This document shows positions 5,746-6,104 of a stretch of 6,104 bases of DNA, piece after piece. The position numbers and the translations under genes were made by a program. The notes under the pieces are model-generated. The model was not told where the DNA came from. It saw only the letters and a program-made list of their open reading frames with translations, and made no database searches. The stretch is from Pseudomonadales bacterium (GTDB lineage: Bacteria; Pseudomonadota; Gammaproteobacteria; Pseudomonadales; DT-91), in contig JABSRR010000009.1 of NCBI GenBank assembly GCA_013215025.1, positions 17,624 through 23,727 on the forward strand, read 5' to 3'. Positions within the stretch are counted from its first letter, which is position 1, and each line of letters opens with the position of its first letter.

Positions 5746-5764
5746 AAATTTGCACTAAATTTGC
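5746..5764. repeat. Direct repeat AAATTTGC x2 in the atp leader, 11-bp period
   Basis: AAATTTGC occurs at 5746-5753 and 5757-5764, starting a few bases after the predicted transcription start. It is followed by the G+C-rich GCGCGGCGC (5763-5771). The position would suit an operator or a structured leader; neither can be decided from sequence. Confidence 0.45.
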
Positions 5765-5823
5765 GCGGCGCTTTGAATTTTGACGCATTAAAGAGCAAAA
5801 AAACTAAATCTAAACAATTACTT

Positions 5824-6104
5824 ATGCAAAATTCTGGACTGAAAAAACCGAATTTTTGGCTAAGTATTGTAATTGAGCTTAGTCTTTTTATTGTTGTTTA
5901 CTGTCTTCTTTTTATCTTTTTCAGCGCAGATCAAGGTCAGTTATTGCAAAAATCGCTTTTTATCGGTTTTTTTGCATTTTGGCTACCTACAACATTTTTT
6001 ACGCTACGTGCCTTTCGTTTTATTGGCGCTAAGCATGCGAAACAGGTAACACAGTCACTATTTGTGGCCGAGCTAGGGAAGTTTTTTCTAACCATTAGCT
6101 GTTT
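5824..6104 (+). CDS. atpI: ATP synthase assembly protein AtpI, N-terminal 93 residues (3' end outside window)
   Basis: AtpI (subunit I) is a small inner-membrane protein encoded first in most bacterial atp operons. It helps c-ring assembly or stability and is not part of the mature enzyme. The frame from ATG 5824 stays open to the window end. Visible residues show a hydrophobic helix at about 12-33, a second at 44-63 (IGFFAFWLPTTFFTLRAF) and a third starting near 84. The pattern LP...F...AFR..GA..A......F...E.GKF..T matches the family's G(x)6LPN...F and GE..K core. Identity rests on this pattern plus position directly after parAB and a strong promoter. No good Shine-Dalgarno sequence precedes the ATG, and a TTG in frame at 5773 is not compelling, so the start is likely rather than certain. 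atpB, atpE and the other atp genes are expected beyond the window. Confidence 0.85.
   Translation, partial: MQNSGLKKPNFWLSIVIELSLFIVVYCLLFIFFSADQGQLLQKSLFIGFFAFWLPTTFFTLRAFRFIGAKHAKQVTQSLFVAELGKFFLTISC

Noticed and set aside
3747..5823. parS sites near parAB
   Set aside because: I scanned for TGTTTCACGTGAAACA-like palindromes and found only isolated half-sites such as GGTGAAAT near 4605. A pattern search of the wider genome would be needed to locate parS.
1..6104. Mobile element, CRISPR, toxin-antitoxin, defence or RNA gene
   Set aside because: Every coding stretch is assigned to a core gene, and the gaps contain only the origin-like, promoter and short repeat signals described.

Overview
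The window is a chromosomal origin-proximal segment of a gammaproteobacterium with an A+T-leaning genome. All genes lie on the + strand in the order mnmE (3' end) - 550-bp gap - mnmG - rsmG - parA - parB - atpI (5' end). The protein sequences are close to the gammaproteobacterial forms: MnmE ends in FCIGK, MnmG has its two key cysteines at 47 and 277, and ParA and ParB are of the chromosomal Soj/Spo0J type. This order is the familiar one around gammaproteobacterial origins. I cannot name the genus; a marine lineage such as Thiotrichales is only a guess.

Positions 1-654 encode the GTPase C-terminal half of MnmE. Positions 655-1204 hold no gene but look like the replication origin. There are three consensus DnaA boxes (687-695, 782-790, 976-984), two one-mismatch boxes (759-767, 877-885), a perfect IHF consensus (945-957) and a 48-bp, almost pure A/T unwinding element (about 998-1045) next to the mnmG promoter (-10 at 1143-1148). 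The order DUE - DnaA box - IHF site, the box orientation and the spacings match E. coli oriC as I remember it. mioC, which flanks the E. coli origin on the far side, is absent; mnmE sits there instead. The candidate origin has no GATC, so no Dam/SeqA sites.

Positions 1205-3746 are mnmG and rsmG, 10 bp apart and probably co-transcribed. A 121-bp gap with a 9-bp perfect inverted repeat (3798-3825) precedes parA-parB (3868-5615), a two-gene partition operon that would act on parS sites; none was found here by eye. A 208-bp gap with a strong sigma70-type promoter (5706-5734) leads into atpI, the first gene of the expected F1Fo ATP synthase operon, cut by the window end.

Together the genes cover tRNA wobble-uridine modification (MnmE-MnmG), 16S rRNA methylation (RsmG), origin segregation (ParAB) and ATP synthase assembly (AtpI). 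I see no mobile element, CRISPR, defence system, RNA gene or wholly new system. The item most worth testing is the mnmE-mnmG gap as an E. coli-like oriC coexisting with parAB.
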